Assembly (NCBI RefSeq): GCF_038594945.1
Contig: NZ_JBCFYD010000002.1
Location: 806,001 to 870,000, forward strand
Length of the DNA stretch: 64,000 nucleotides
Source of the DNA: Fodinibius sp. Rm-B-1B1-1
GTDB lineage: Bacteria; Bacteroidota; Rhodothermia; Balneolales; Balneolaceae
Reading direction: 5' to 3'
The notes under the pieces are model-generated. The model was not told where the DNA came from, ran no database searches, and worked only from the letters and a program-made list of their open reading frames with translations. Positions 24,481 through 33,238 of the stretch are shown here, piece after piece (position 1 is the stretch's first letter; the number at the start of each line of letters is the position of its first letter). The translations under genes were made by a program, and so were the position numbers.

Positions 24481-25485
24481 TTATGGATTTTCTTTTCCCA
24501 GTATCATATTGAGATACGTACTTCTAAGTGAAGATGTTGATTCACGAAATGTCTTGAATGGTAGGTGTTTATCAGGATTAGTTGAATCAATTTTTATACC
24601 CCATAGTGGACTCATCCGAGTTGGGAGCATGGCATAGCGTCCATCCCCAATAACATTTTTTTCATGGGGATGTTTGATCAGGAATCCCTCCGACAATTTA
24701 TCAAATCGTTTAATATCCTGGTAAAGAGTTGTACCCCGAAAGGGGGCGTATTGCCGTTTCCAGTTTAGGAGAGGAGCAGATTCACCATCATAAATTTGTG
24801 AATTTCCAGATAGCCCCAACTGAACACCGTGTGCATACAAAGTATCCTGATGAATATACCGGATGCTCCATAAAAGCTGGTTGCCAAGTGTAGGTTTTAC
24901 AACTAATCTATCGATCGTATGACCTTGTTGCTGGGCAATAGATTGGGCTACCTGTTTTGCGCGTTGCTGCTGTATAATAGCCATAGATAAATACAGCGCT
25001 ATCCATCCCCAGACAAGCCAGCTTATCCTGGGATTTTTTTTATAAAGGGTGATGGCCACGCAAGCGAATATACCTGCTGAAAAAAGTGGATCAAAAACCG
25101 ACATCAGGTTCCAGGCAAATCGATCATCTACAAAGGGCCAATAGAGCTTGGTGCCATAACTGGTTAAGGTGTCAGTAAGGCCGGCGGTAGCGTATCCCAA
25201 AAGGCTAAAGCCATATATCTGTCTGAACGTTAATTTGTGCCTAAGGAAATACCACAAAAGAACAGTAGCAATGAGGGCTCCAATGGGAATAAAAATAAGA
25301 GAGTGCGAGAATTGTCGATGCAGCTCGATGTTGAGAAGGGGATCAGAAGCAGAAGTAATAAATACATCTAAATCAGCCAGCATGGCCGAAACTAACCCAA
25401 TAAGGGAGGCCGGCCAAAGCTGATCGTTGGTACTTGCTGATTGTGATGCCGAAGCACCGATTAATCCGTGGGTAACGGGATCCAT
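24481..25485 (-). CDS. YdjM-like membrane-bound metal-dependent hydrolase (DUF457)
   Basis: 334 residues. Starts with the family signature MDPVTHGLIGAS, followed by ELHRQFSHSLIFIP and GLTDTLTSYGTKLYWPF, which supply the conserved His/Asp residues thought to bind metal, and several transmembrane helices in the first 180 residues. A soluble C-terminal part (about 190-334) follows. Related proteins are called inner-membrane metal-dependent hydrolases and one Bacillus relative is linked to the SOS response; the substrate is unknown. Its stop is about 75 bp after the CvfB-type start. Confidence 0.85.
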   Translation of the reverse strand: MDPVTHGLIGASASQSASTNDQLWPASLIGLVSAMLADLDVFITSASDPLLNIELHRQFSHSLIFIPIGALIATVLLWYFLRHKLTFRQIYGFSLLGYATAGLTDTLTSYGTKLYWPFVDDRFAWNLMSVFDPLFSAGIFACVAITLYKKNPRISWLVWGWIALYLSMAIIQQQRAKQVAQSIAQQQGHTIDRLVVKPTLGNQLLWSIRYIHQDTLYAHGVQLGLSGNSQIYDGESAPLLNWKRQYAPFRGTTLYQDIKRFDKLSEGFLIKHPHEKNVIGDGRYAMLPTRMSPLWGIKIDSTNPDKHLPFKTFRESTSSLRSTYLNMILGKENP

Positions 25486-25557
25486 TCTAATTTATTGAAG
25501 ATGCACGAAAGTGACGTTCAAAATACGAATCTGAATATTACGATCGAAATGGGTTGG

Positions 25558-25905
25558 CTATTCCTCTTCGTCACTTTTATTCACAAATAAAATGGTGATA
25601 AGCAGGATCGAATCACGAATAGCACTTAATGAATGCGCCTGATTGCGACTCAGGTATAACCAGTCGCCGCTGGTTAATACGTGTTTCTCTCCTTCAACAT
25701 AAAATTCCGTTTTCCCTTCCAGGCATTGCACCGATATTTGTCCGTCTACGCTGTGCTCGGTAACATCTTTTTCTTTGGGTAAAATCATCCGTATGACCTC
25801 CATATCCTGCGTTTTCATCAGGGCAAGGGTAGCATCGTCGGGCAGGTCGCTGGGTAGTGAATAAAGATTAACAACCTCTGCAGGTTTTATTTTACGTTGG
25901 GCCAT
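25558..25905 (-). CDS. Small single-domain cupin
   Basis: 115 residues. One cupin barrel: VTEHSVDGQISVQCLEGKTE, GEKHVLTSGDWLYLSRNQAH and SLSAIRDSILLITILF. Expected metal residues are reduced (an H at EHS and H in QAHSL), so metal binding is uncertain. Proteins of this size and order are often called cupins of unknown ligand, commonly near stress genes. It stands alone between the DUF457 and acetyltransferase genes. Confidence 0.8.
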   Translation of the reverse strand: MAQRKIKPAEVVNLYSLPSDLPDDATLALMKTQDMEVIRMILPKEKDVTEHSVDGQISVQCLEGKTEFYVEGEKHVLTSGDWLYLSRNQAHSLSAIRDSILLITILFVNKSDEEE

Positions 25906-25980
25906 AGCGAATACTTTTTAGTTAATTTTGTAGCGCATTGGTAATGTACAATGCGAAAGAATAACTGCAAAGGTAAGTGA

Positions 25981-26493
25981 CTAATTAAGATCGATTTCAA
26001 AAAGGGAAGTTGGGCCCTCAAAATCATCCAAATAAACCTCTTTTTGGAAAGTAAATCCAATTTTTTCAAGCACTCGAATCGATCCTTTATTTTCTGGATG
26101 GGTGATGGCGGCGATTCGATCAATATTTAAATGCTGTTTGGTATAGTTAACGACCGCAGAGCCTGCTTCGGTGGCATACCCATGACCCCAACTGCTACTT
26201 AAAAATGCATATCCTAAATCAGGGATGTCAAGAGCTGCCCGGTTTTTGAGCCCACAGATTCCGACAGATACCCCTGAGGTCTTTTCTGTAACATGATAAA
26301 GTCCGTAGCCAAAATTGGTATAATTGGCAATGGGACCATTATTGAGATAATTTAAGGCATCTGTTTCTGTTCGTACTCCTTTGTCACCAATATATTTATG
26401 GAAAGCGGGTTCATTCAGTAGTTCTAAAATAAAAGAGGTGTCATTTGGGGTAAGGGGCCGAATTATTAGTCGTTTTGTTTTGATGATATCCAT
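25981..26493 (-). CDS. GNAT family N-acetyltransferase, RimJ/RimL type
   Basis: 170 residues, one GNAT domain. Opens MDIIKTKRLIIRPLTPNDTS, the usual RimJ/RimL N-terminus, then GVSVGICGLKNRAALDIPDL, the acetyl-CoA loop region SSWGHGYATEAGSAVVNYTK and the closing ENKGSIRVLEKIGFTFQKEV. It would transfer acetyl from acetyl-CoA to an amine; the acceptor (ribosomal protein N-terminus, antibiotic or small amine) cannot be told. It begins 6 bp after the stop of the metalloprotease gene, so both belong to one transcript. Confidence 0.9.
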   Translation of the reverse strand: MDIIKTKRLIIRPLTPNDTSFILELLNEPAFHKYIGDKGVRTETDALNYLNNGPIANYTNFGYGLYHVTEKTSGVSVGICGLKNRAALDIPDLGYAFLSSSWGHGYATEAGSAVVNYTKQHLNIDRIAAITHPENKGSIRVLEKIGFTFQKEVYLDDFEGPTSLFEIDLN

Positions 26494-26499
26494 TAAACG

Positions 26500-27426
26500 T
26501 TAATTACACTGTTGTTGAAGGGCAGTAATGTCCTCATCGGTAAGCTGAAGGTTCCCCATATTTTGTTCAGCCATCATTTTGTGCATAATGGATTTCGGGT
26601 TCGACACATGCTTCAAACCAAGAGCATGGCCTACCTCGTGGGCCAATACGGTCTTAAGCTGAGCCCGATTTCTAAATTGGTAAATATTAATTTCTTCCTG
26701 TGTTCCTTGTTTAACAAATCGTCCCTGGTCAAAACGTCGAGGTTCACTATATCGCTCGTTATATTCATCAATCAACTGATTGTATTCGTTAACCAAGCGA
26801 TTAAGTTGTTCGGTCTTGTTATTTGCTTGCTGGTGAAGTTGTTGCAGATTTTTCTTTTTATGCTTTAAATCAGCTTCAAGATTTTTTATCTGCTGTTCCA
26901 GCTTTTTAAATTTGGCTATAATTTCTGATGTAGCTTCTTTCCCTTTCCATTTTTGGGCTAATTCATTATAGGTTGAAGCAGTCTCATTGTACGTTTCAAG
27001 TGTTTGTTGGACGTCCTGCTTTTTTTGTTCATACCGCTTAGATAGTCGGTCAAACTCACGACGTGCCACCTCTTCTTCCTGTTCTTTAGCTTTAATTCGA
27101 TTTGAAAACTGCCGCTCAGCATCGGTACGCTGCTGTTCCTCACTGTAAATCAAGTGGACTAACACTGTTCCTGATTCAGAAAAGTCTACAACATCTCTTC
27201 CAAGGGCAGAACTCCATAGGGCTTCTACTTCTTCAAGTACTTCAATGAGCTCGTGCTCTGAAATATCAAATCGGGAATCGATATCTCCAAGCTGGTAGGT
27301 GAGAGGTTGTTGACAGGGGACTGATTTCGAGTTTTCGGTGTTTGTGAACGTAAATCCCTCATCTAATACAACCCATCCACCAATGAGGATTACAAGTAAG
27401 AGAGTGGAGTATAATTTTGCGTTCAC
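26500..27426 (-). CDS. Matrixin-like zinc metalloprotease with a long coiled coil
   Basis: 308 residues. An N-terminal hydrophobic segment (YSTLLLVILIGGWVVL) acts as signal anchor. Residues about 110-225 are a long Glu/Lys/Gln-rich coiled coil. The C-terminal part has the metzincin zinc motif HEVGHALGLKH (H263, E264, H267, H273) and a downstream Met-turn SIMHKMM (M281), so the catalytic site is complete. The protease domain is split around the coiled coil: the first part (about 40-105, including WSSALGRDVVDF) precedes it. Probably secreted to the periplasm; substrate unknown. Confidence 0.85.
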   Translation of the reverse strand: MNAKLYSTLLLVILIGGWVVLDEGFTFTNTENSKSVPCQQPLTYQLGDIDSRFDISEHELIEVLEEVEALWSSALGRDVVDFSESGTVLVHLIYSEEQQRTDAERQFSNRIKAKEQEEEVARREFDRLSKRYEQKKQDVQQTLETYNETASTYNELAQKWKGKEATSEIIAKFKKLEQQIKNLEADLKHKKKNLQQLHQQANNKTEQLNRLVNEYNQLIDEYNERYSEPRRFDQGRFVKQGTQEEINIYQFRNRAQLKTVLAHEVGHALGLKHVSNPKSIMHKMMAEQNMGNLQLTDEDITALQQQCN

Positions 27427-27505
27427 AATATCAGAGATTTAGTTAGCTACATATCATCAGATCAGCTAACAACGATGTATATATAATAAAGCCCCAGACT
27501 TGGAT

Positions 27506-28264
27506 TTATAGTCGAGCCTGTTTGGCAAGGTCCAGAACGGCCTGTGTATATAAGCTACTGGGATTATATCGCAAGACGGCTGTTTCGATGTCTCCAGTGC
27601 GCTTCTTGAAGTATGCTAAGTAGTTTGCCACCGACATGATGTTGTTGGTCATGTCAAAAATATCATCGCCAACAAACCATTTATTAAGCGAATAGGGAAT
27701 AAACTGAGCGTAGGCCATAGCTCCGGCGTAACTGGACTTTAGCTCAAATACATCAATATTATGGCGTTCTGTAAATTCAAGAAGCTCTACAATCTGTGCC
27801 TTGGCAAACTCTTGTCGATATTCGTTAGCATACATCGATACATAGGCATTAAAAGGATTATAGGAGCCAATATTTCTACCAAAATCAGATTCAATACCAA
27901 TGATTGCGGCAATGACCGAAGCAGAAATCCCGTACTGCTGTTCTGCTTTATTAAGTTGTTCTGAATGTTCTTCAATAAACTGATCTAATTGACGGGCCTT
28001 ACTATCAAATCCGAGTATTCTTTTATATGAGTCGAGCGTGTGCGATTTCTTTTCGGCGGATTTTTTAAATCGCTCTGCAATATCTTCATAAATTTCAAAC
28101 CGGGAATCCTCTAACAGAGGATTAATATCAAATCCCTTTTCTTGCATATAGTTGACAAGCGTGGGCAACTTATTGGGCTTAGAAGTGCCAAAAGCAAGGA
28201 GAGGAGTCGTTATCAGTGTGAGCAAAGCGTACACCAACAGTGCTTTAAGTCGTGATCCAGTCAT
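27506..28264 (-). CDS. MltB-like lytic murein transglycosylase
   Basis: 252 residues. Signal peptide at the N-terminus (LLVYALLTLITTPLLAFG), then an SLT_2-type domain with YGISASVIAAIIGIESDFGR, where E125 is the expected catalytic acid, and NPFNAYVSMY, SYAGAMAYAQFIPYSLNKWF and DIFDMTNNIMSVANYLAYFK. Members cleave the MurNAc-GlcNAc bond of peptidoglycan leaving anhydro-MurNAc. Shorter than full MltB (about 360 residues) and without the peptidoglycan-binding repeat. Encoded alone between the metalloprotease and DsbA-like genes. Confidence 0.85.
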   Translation of the reverse strand: MTGSRLKALLVYALLTLITTPLLAFGTSKPNKLPTLVNYMQEKGFDINPLLEDSRFEIYEDIAERFKKSAEKKSHTLDSYKRILGFDSKARQLDQFIEEHSEQLNKAEQQYGISASVIAAIIGIESDFGRNIGSYNPFNAYVSMYANEYRQEFAKAQIVELLEFTERHNIDVFELKSSYAGAMAYAQFIPYSLNKWFVGDDIFDMTNNIMSVANYLAYFKKRTGDIETAVLRYNPSSLYTQAVLDLAKQARL

Positions 28265-28413
28265 AATTCCGTCTGTAAGTTATTAGCCAAGTCTGTTTTT
28301 AATTATAACAAATCTGATCCAAAAAGGAAGTCATTTTAAATTTTTTTGCGAATAATGACTTCTGAATGCATCGCAATGTGTTAACGTAATTTATACAGAC
28401 AAAAGTATGTTCA

Positions 28414-29070
28414 TTATTCCTGAGGATCTTCTTGGAGCTGTGCATTCCACGACTGTTTAAGAGCTTTCAAGAATACTTCCGTTTCCCGAGCTCCAGAAAC
28501 AGCAAACTTTTGATTAAAGAGAAAGAAAGGCACGCCTGTAATGTTAATATTTTTGGCAAGTTGGATGTCGTGTTTTACGGCATTGGCATATGAATTATTC
28601 TCTAAAATACTCTTTGCCTCTGTCGGATCGATGCCAATATTTTCGGCAAGTTCAATCAGGGTTGCATGCTCGGCCGTATTTTTGCCATCTGTAAAATAGG
28701 CCTTAAATAATGCTTCTTCCATTTCGCTTCCTTTGCCGCGATCTTTAGCAAATTGCACAAGTTGATGGGCATCAAATGAATTTGCTACAACTGCTTGCTC
28801 CATATTGTATTCCAGTCCCTCTTCGGCCGCCATATTGGTAACTCGTTTATTCATCTGTCGAGCTTGCTCCAACGACCACCCCTTCGCTTCAGCGAGGTAT
28901 TCATTAATATTTGCTTCGGGATCAGTTTCCATATCGGGATTCAGTTGAAAACTCCGCCAAATGATTTCTACCTCATCTGAATATTCGAAACTCTCCATCG
29001 CCTTTTCGAAGCGGCGCTTACCGATATAGCAAAAGGGGCACATGACATCAGACCAAATTTCTACTTTCAT
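28414..29070 (-). CDS. DsbA family oxidoreductase, FrnE-like
   Basis: 218 residues. N-terminal CPFC motif (C11-x2-C14) right after the first beta strand (MKVEIWSDVM), an inserted helical domain, and the cis-Pro loop GVPFFLFNQKFAVSGA. No signal peptide, as in cytoplasmic FrnE-type disulfide oxidoreductases, which have been linked to oxidative stress resistance. The ANINEYLAEAKGWSLEQARQ helix and the closing REVFLKALKQSWN-type tail match the 2-hydroxychromene isomerase/DsbA superfamily. Confidence 0.9.
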   Translation of the reverse strand: MKVEIWSDVMCPFCYIGKRRFEKAMESFEYSDEVEIIWRSFQLNPDMETDPEANINEYLAEAKGWSLEQARQMNKRVTNMAAEEGLEYNMEQAVVANSFDAHQLVQFAKDRGKGSEMEEALFKAYFTDGKNTAEHATLIELAENIGIDPTEAKSILENNSYANAVKHDIQLAKNINITGVPFFLFNQKFAVSGARETEVFLKALKQSWNAQLQEDPQE

Positions 29071-29129
29071 AGGAAATAATTTTTTTGACGTTGAATTTCA
29101 CCTAATAAACAAAATGAGAGCAAAAAGGT

Positions 29130-30053
29130 TCATTCTTGATTGGGCAGTTGCCAGATGTCTACTCGGTTGAGGGCAATATATGGGACTGCTACCCGGTTCC
29201 GTTTGGTATCAACGCCTATATCGGCAGGTTTGCCGGGGACGTTCACGAAAATTTGCCCCGATCCATTCTTGATCAGCTGCAGCGTTGAATCGGCTTGACT
29301 GGTAACGATAAAACTATTTTTACTAATCGGTTCGATGCCGTCATAATTACCGCCGAGGCCGGTGCCGGCACTGTCGAGTGTGTTGCTGCTTGGTTGCCAC
29401 GTTAAAAATGTTTTTCCGTCCTCCCAGGCAGCCATCACCAGCCGCTGGTTGGCCTCATCAAGCATGATTCCGTTGTTGACATGAGAAAGGGAATCAACGG
29501 CGATTGAAACAGTTTTGCCTGATATTTGATAGAGCTGGGGTTTGCGACTGTCCGTAACATACAGTTGACCTTGCGGACCGAGGGCAATGTCGTTCAGAAA
29601 ACCAGGCTCAAAATCCGTAAAATCGATAAAGGAGATATGGGTACCGGAATGACGATTGAAGCCGTGAATGCCTTTTTGGTCGGCAACGAAAAGCGTATCG
29701 CCTTTAATCGTCATTCCACGCGGGCCATGCAGGGGATGGGCGGTGGTGCCGGTTATAAATTTCAGCGAATCGATAGTGCCATCCGGTTGTGCCCGGCTGA
29801 TAAATCCATTGGAATCGGCCGCTGCATCTCCGTTAAAATTCGAGATGAAAAACAGGTCTTGTTCCGAATCGTACTGCACCGATTCGGGGCCTTTGAGTCC
29901 GCCCTGAATAGTGAGAACCCGATCTGTGCTGTCTTGCACAGTATTCCAGGTTGGGCTTTTATCTGGGGATTTATCGCCGGAATGACATCCCACAGACAAG
30001 AAAACGATAACAATGGATGCAAATAAAAGCCGAAATGGAGGTCGTAAATTCAT
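29130..30053 (-). CDS. SMP-30/gluconolactonase-like beta-propeller lipoprotein
   Basis: 307 residues. Lipoprotein signal: hydrophobic stretch then LSVG-C23. The rest is a six-bladed beta-propeller: repeated blocks such as GPESVQYDSEQDLFFISNFN, GPRGMTIKGDTLFVADQKGI and FLNDIALGPQGQLYVTDSRK, then PADIGVDTKRNRVAVPYIAL. Resembles SMP-30/gluconolaconase and NHL-type repeat proteins; catalytic metal residues are not obvious, so it may be a binding protein rather than a lactonase. Encoded alone, lipid-anchored. Confidence 0.8.
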   Translation of the reverse strand: MNLRPPFRLLFASIVIVFLSVGCHSGDKSPDKSPTWNTVQDSTDRVLTIQGGLKGPESVQYDSEQDLFFISNFNGDAAADSNGFISRAQPDGTIDSLKFITGTTAHPLHGPRGMTIKGDTLFVADQKGIHGFNRHSGTHISFIDFTDFEPGFLNDIALGPQGQLYVTDSRKPQLYQISGKTVSIAVDSLSHVNNGIMLDEANQRLVMAAWEDGKTFLTWQPSSNTLDSAGTGLGGNYDGIEPISKNSFIVTSQADSTLQLIKNGSGQIFVNVPGKPADIGVDTKRNRVAVPYIALNRVDIWQLPNQE

Positions 30054-30231
30054 ATCAATATATTGGTTAGAAGATTATGAGCACCGATAAATAAACTATT
30101 TTGTGAGAAGGACCCCAAATTTAATGATGCAGTAAAAAGCGTTGATCAAAGTTGTCAAAGAGTTGGTCGCGTTGGTGTGAAAGAGAATCTTATGTGAGTT
30201 CGGCCAGCAGATCTTGGACATCCAGTGGTTG

Positions 30232-30441
30232 TTAGTTACCGAAAAAGTCCAGAACATTTTCCAGGGTACTGGAAGCCGTTTTATACATCTCCGTGTAATG
30301 GCACTGCGAACAGGTAATGGTGGTAAACTTCTGATTCTGGATATTAAAAAACTTCGAAAAGAATCCACCGGTTCCGGAGACCTGTCCGGTTTTAAAGTTG
30401 CGGTTACTACACTTTGGGCATTTCCAGTTGCGATGTTGCAT
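30232..30441 (-). CDS. Small zinc-ribbon protein
   Basis: 69 residues. Two CxxC knuckles, C8-x2-C11 and C44-x2-C47, with a Gly/Phe-rich loop between them (GTGGFFSKFFNIQNQKF). The layout matches small bacterial zinc-ribbon nucleic-acid-binding proteins (zinc ribbon domain ending in NVLDFFGN). Ligand could be DNA, RNA or a partner protein. It lies between the propeller lipoprotein and the osmC-like gene on the same strand. Confidence 0.8.
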   Translation of the reverse strand: MQHRNWKCPKCSNRNFKTGQVSGTGGFFSKFFNIQNQKFTTITCSQCHYTEMYKTASSTLENVLDFFGN

Positions 30442-30512
30442 GTCTTTATTTTTGCTTTAAAATTAAAATTTGAGTGACCTAAGGATGATCGTACGAACGA
30501 AAGTCACTATGG

Positions 30513-30995
30513 TTATGTCACAGATTTTTCACTCATTAATGATTCTATCTCGACATTGGTTTTTACGGAATTGGCAATAAAACACTGTTTGCCTGCTTGT
30601 TCATGAATGTTCTGATTCTCTTCAGGACTTGGAGCATGACCATTTTTATAGGTAACATGCGGGAAGAGGGTTACTTGAGTGATAGCTTGTTTGCCAAGAT
30701 CATCTTCCGATAGGATGCCTGTTGCTTTATCTACGTACTGCTCAACAACAAAACCGGCTTTGGCAGCGATAGATAAAAACCAGAGCATATGGCAACTGGA
30801 AAGCGCCGCCACAAAAGCTTCTTCGGGATCAACGGCAGAGGGATCCGCATAGGGTGTGGGAACTACATTGGGAGAGGCGGAAGCGCGAATAACCTGGCCA
30901 CTGTCAAACTTCCATTTGTGGACTCTTGAGTATTTATTATCTGTGAATGTCTGGCCATCACGCGACCAGTTTGTAGTTGCAGTATATTTTGACAT
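30513..30995 (-). CDS. OsmC/Ohr family peroxiredoxin-like protein
   Basis: 160 residues. Typical OsmC fold: GGTs-type N-terminus (TNWSRDGQTFTDNKYSRVH), EEAFVAALSSCHMLWFLSIA with C68, and GKQCFIANSVKTNVEI with C138. The two cysteines are the redox pair that reduces organic hydroperoxides in this family. The spacing is closer to OsmC than Ohr. Encoded just before the repeat-rich gap and rmuC, on the opposite strand. Confidence 0.9.
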   Translation of the reverse strand: MSKYTATTNWSRDGQTFTDNKYSRVHKWKFDSGQVIRASASPNVVPTPYADPSAVDPEEAFVAALSSCHMLWFLSIAAKAGFVVEQYVDKATGILSEDDLGKQAITQVTLFPHVTYKNGHAPSPEENQNIHEQAGKQCFIANSVKTNVEIESLMSEKSVT

Positions 30996-31052
30996 GGTAT
31001 TTTGAGTTAGATTTCGTCAATAATTAAGTGCCTGGTTCTTAAAATTTTGAAC

Positions 31053-31115
31053 ACAAGTTTGAAACTTGTCACAACGGGATGCCAATATGTTGTCAGAGTA
31101 ACTTTGTAAGTTACT
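31053..31115. repeat. Two short perfect inverted repeats between osmC and rmuC
   Basis: ACAAGTTT-G-AAACTTGT (31053-31069) and AGTAACTT-TGT-AAGTTACT (31097-31115) lie 27 bp apart in the divergent gap. Each would form an 8-bp hairpin in DNA or RNA. They could be a REP-type intergenic repeat or operators for the two divergent genes. Confidence 0.5.
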
Positions 31116-31223
31116 GGAAAGTGGATGCCAGAACTGTGATATTTCCATATCTTCCTGGGTTTCCAATGTCCGACATCCGGCTCTAATATCTAACTTCAAT
31201 ATTTTAACTTCCAACTAACTTTT

Positions 31224-32603
31224 ATGGAATTAATTTCTATTCTCTTACTGATTGTTGGTCTTATCTTAGGCTATGCTATCGCTCATTTTCAGAATAAAAG
31301 CAATCAGCTACTGAGCCGGGAGGAGGTCGTAACCTTAGAGCAGGACTACGACCAGGCCATGCAAACCATCTCGCGGCTGGAGGAGCGCAACGAAAATCTA
31401 TCGGTCCAGCTTGAGGAGGTTCAGAAAGAAGAAAAAGAGGCCGACCGTCGGGCCAATGAAGCAGAGAAACAGCTTGCTGAGCTCAATGCGGATTACCGAA
31501 ATCTAAAAGAGCGACTGGGTGAACAAAAAGAGGAGATGGAGAATCTCCAGGATCGTTTTAAGGATGAGTTTGAAAACTTGGCGAATAAAATTCTCGAGGA
31601 AAAGTCCCAGAAGTTTACTGAGCAGAATAAGGAGAAGTTGGATCAGCTGTTGAAGCCGCTGGGCGAAAAGATGGAGGAGTTCAAAAAGAAAGTGGAGGAG
31701 ACGCACAAAGAAGATATTGAAGGGCGCAGTTCGCTGAAACAGCATTTGGAGCACCTGAAAGAGATGAATCAACAGATGGCGCAAGAGGCCAAAGATTTAA
31801 CGAAGGCGCTTAAAGGTGATACCAAAACCCAGGGTAGTTGGGGAGAAGTGATCTTGCAGCGTATCCTTGAGAAGTCGGGGTTGACGAAAGGCCGGGAGTA
31901 CGAAATCCAGGAAAATCATCGCAGTGAGGATGGGCGTAACCTCTATCCGGATGTAGTCGTTTATTTGCCCGATGACAAGCGGCTTGTGATCGATTCAAAG
32001 GTATCACTCAAGGCATATGAACAGTTTAGTTCCGCCGAGGAGGAGCAGGAACGACAGCAATATTTGAAGCAGCATATTAATTCGCTGCGGAGTCATGTTA
32101 AAGGATTGAGCAGCAAAAATTACGAACAGCTGTACGGTGGCAATAGTCCCGATTTTGTACTCATGTTCGTACCCATTGAATCTGCTTTTGGCGTAGCGCT
32201 GCAGCATGATTCAAGCCTTTATTATGATGCTTTCGACAAAAATATTGTAATCGTAAGCCCATCAACATTGCTGGCTACGTTAGCAACAATCGACAGTGTA
32301 TGGAAGCAAGAATATCAGACAAAAAATGCCCAGAAAATTGCTGAACGTGGTGGAAAACTATATGACAAATTTGTGCTTTTTGTAGAGAGCCTGGAGGAGA
32401 TTGGTATGCGCATTCGTCAATCACAGGAGAGTTACGATCAGGCAATGAATCGCTTGAAAACAGGTCGGGGGGATCTTATTGGTCAGGCCGATAAGCTGCG
32501 AAAGTTGGGGGCAAATAACAGTAAAAAGCTTTCAAGCGATCTTATAGAGAAAGATACTATTACTGATTCGGTTGATCAGAATGGTTCTGATGAGGATTCG
32601 TAA
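31224..32603 (+). CDS. rmuC: DNA recombination protein RmuC
   Basis: 459 residues. N-terminal membrane anchor (LISILLLIVGLILGYAIAHF), a long coiled coil (about 30-190, many Glu/Lys/Gln heptads), then the RmuC nuclease-like core: DTKTQGSWGEVILQRILEKS, NLYPDVVVYLPDDKRLVIDS and KVSLKAYEQF, followed by DFVLMFVPIESAFGVALQHD. RmuC limits inverted-repeat recombination. A polar tail ends the protein. Encoded alone on the plus strand. Confidence 0.95.
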   Translation: MELISILLLIVGLILGYAIAHFQNKSNQLLSREEVVTLEQDYDQAMQTISRLEERNENLSVQLEEVQKEEKEADRRANEAEKQLAELNADYRNLKERLGEQKEEMENLQDRFKDEFENLANKILEEKSQKFTEQNKEKLDQLLKPLGEKMEEFKKKVEETHKEDIEGRSSLKQHLEHLKEMNQQMAQEAKDLTKALKGDTKTQGSWGEVILQRILEKSGLTKGREYEIQENHRSEDGRNLYPDVVVYLPDDKRLVIDSKVSLKAYEQFSSAEEEQERQQYLKQHINSLRSHVKGLSSKNYEQLYGGNSPDFVLMFVPIESAFGVALQHDSSLYYDAFDKNIVIVSPSTLLATLATIDSVWKQEYQTKNAQKIAERGGKLYDKFVLFVESLEEIGMRIRQSQESYDQAMNRLKTGRGDLIGQADKLRKLGANNSKKLSSDLIEKDTITDSVDQNGSDEDS

Positions 32604-32647
32604 CGAATCTTTTCTTTTTTGGCAAAGCATTTTCATATTCTGCTCTT

Positions 32648-33238
32648 ATGAAAAGAACAATTTTATTACTGCTATTACTATTTGGCTTCTCACTACTTGT
32701 ACAAGCACAAAGCGAAGTTGGCATCAACCGTCCCTTTGCCGGTGATGGACAAAAAAGCGTTTCGAAGGCAAGGAGTATTGCCCTAACAAATACTGTTTTG
32801 TCTATTGGCACGGGCATATCGGCGGTGGCTCTTTTTGATAATGATAATATTCAAAAGGTTGGGGCGTACCTCACCATCTATGGCATTGTGGCGGGGGCAT
32901 CTACTGGTAACTTTTATGCTGAAGACTATCCCCGCGGTGTTATTGGGATGGGAGCACGAGCTGTTGGTTCTATTTTGATGATTGACGCTACCAGCGAAAT
33001 ATTTGGCCATCGTTTTGAAAGAACTTTAAATATCGATGATAAAAAAGTATCGCTGACCGACACCAAAATGCTCATCGGAGAAGCATTTATCTTGGGAGGC
33101 TTTATCTATAATTTAATTAGTTTGAAAAGTTCAGTTGAGGAGTATAATTCGGGAGGCAGGCAGTTTTCAGTGAACGTAAATTCTGCTGTTGTTAATAATC
33201 AGGTGGCCCCGGTACTTACGGCTCAAATCAACTTTTAA
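32648..33238 (+). CDS. Secreted hypothetical membrane-associated protein
   Basis: 196 residues with a classical signal peptide (MKRTILLLLLLFGFSLLVQA). The mature part has glycine-rich hydrophobic stretches (TNTVLSIGTGISAVALFDND, VGAYLTIYGIVAGASTGNFY, MGARAVGSILMIDATSE) and a C-terminus ending in aromatic F, as in outer-membrane or inner-membrane small proteins. I do not recognise a family. Its stop is immediately adjacent to the stop of the convergent anti-sigma-like gene. Confidence 0.65.
   Translation: MKRTILLLLLLFGFSLLVQAQSEVGINRPFAGDGQKSVSKARSIALTNTVLSIGTGISAVALFDNDNIQKVGAYLTIYGIVAGASTGNFYAEDYPRGVIGMGARAVGSILMIDATSEIFGHRFERTLNIDDKKVSLTDTKMLIGEAFILGGFIYNLISLKSSVEEYNSGGRQFSVNVNSAVVNNQVAPVLTAQINF

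Noticed and set aside
30096-30368. 90-residue minus-strand frame overlapping the zinc ribbon gene
   Set aside because: It shares most of its length with the zinc-ribbon gene in another frame; the CxxC pairs support the zinc ribbon.
31017-31214. 65-residue minus-strand frame in the osmC-rmuC gap
   Set aside because: It runs over the inverted repeats and has no recognisable protein character.
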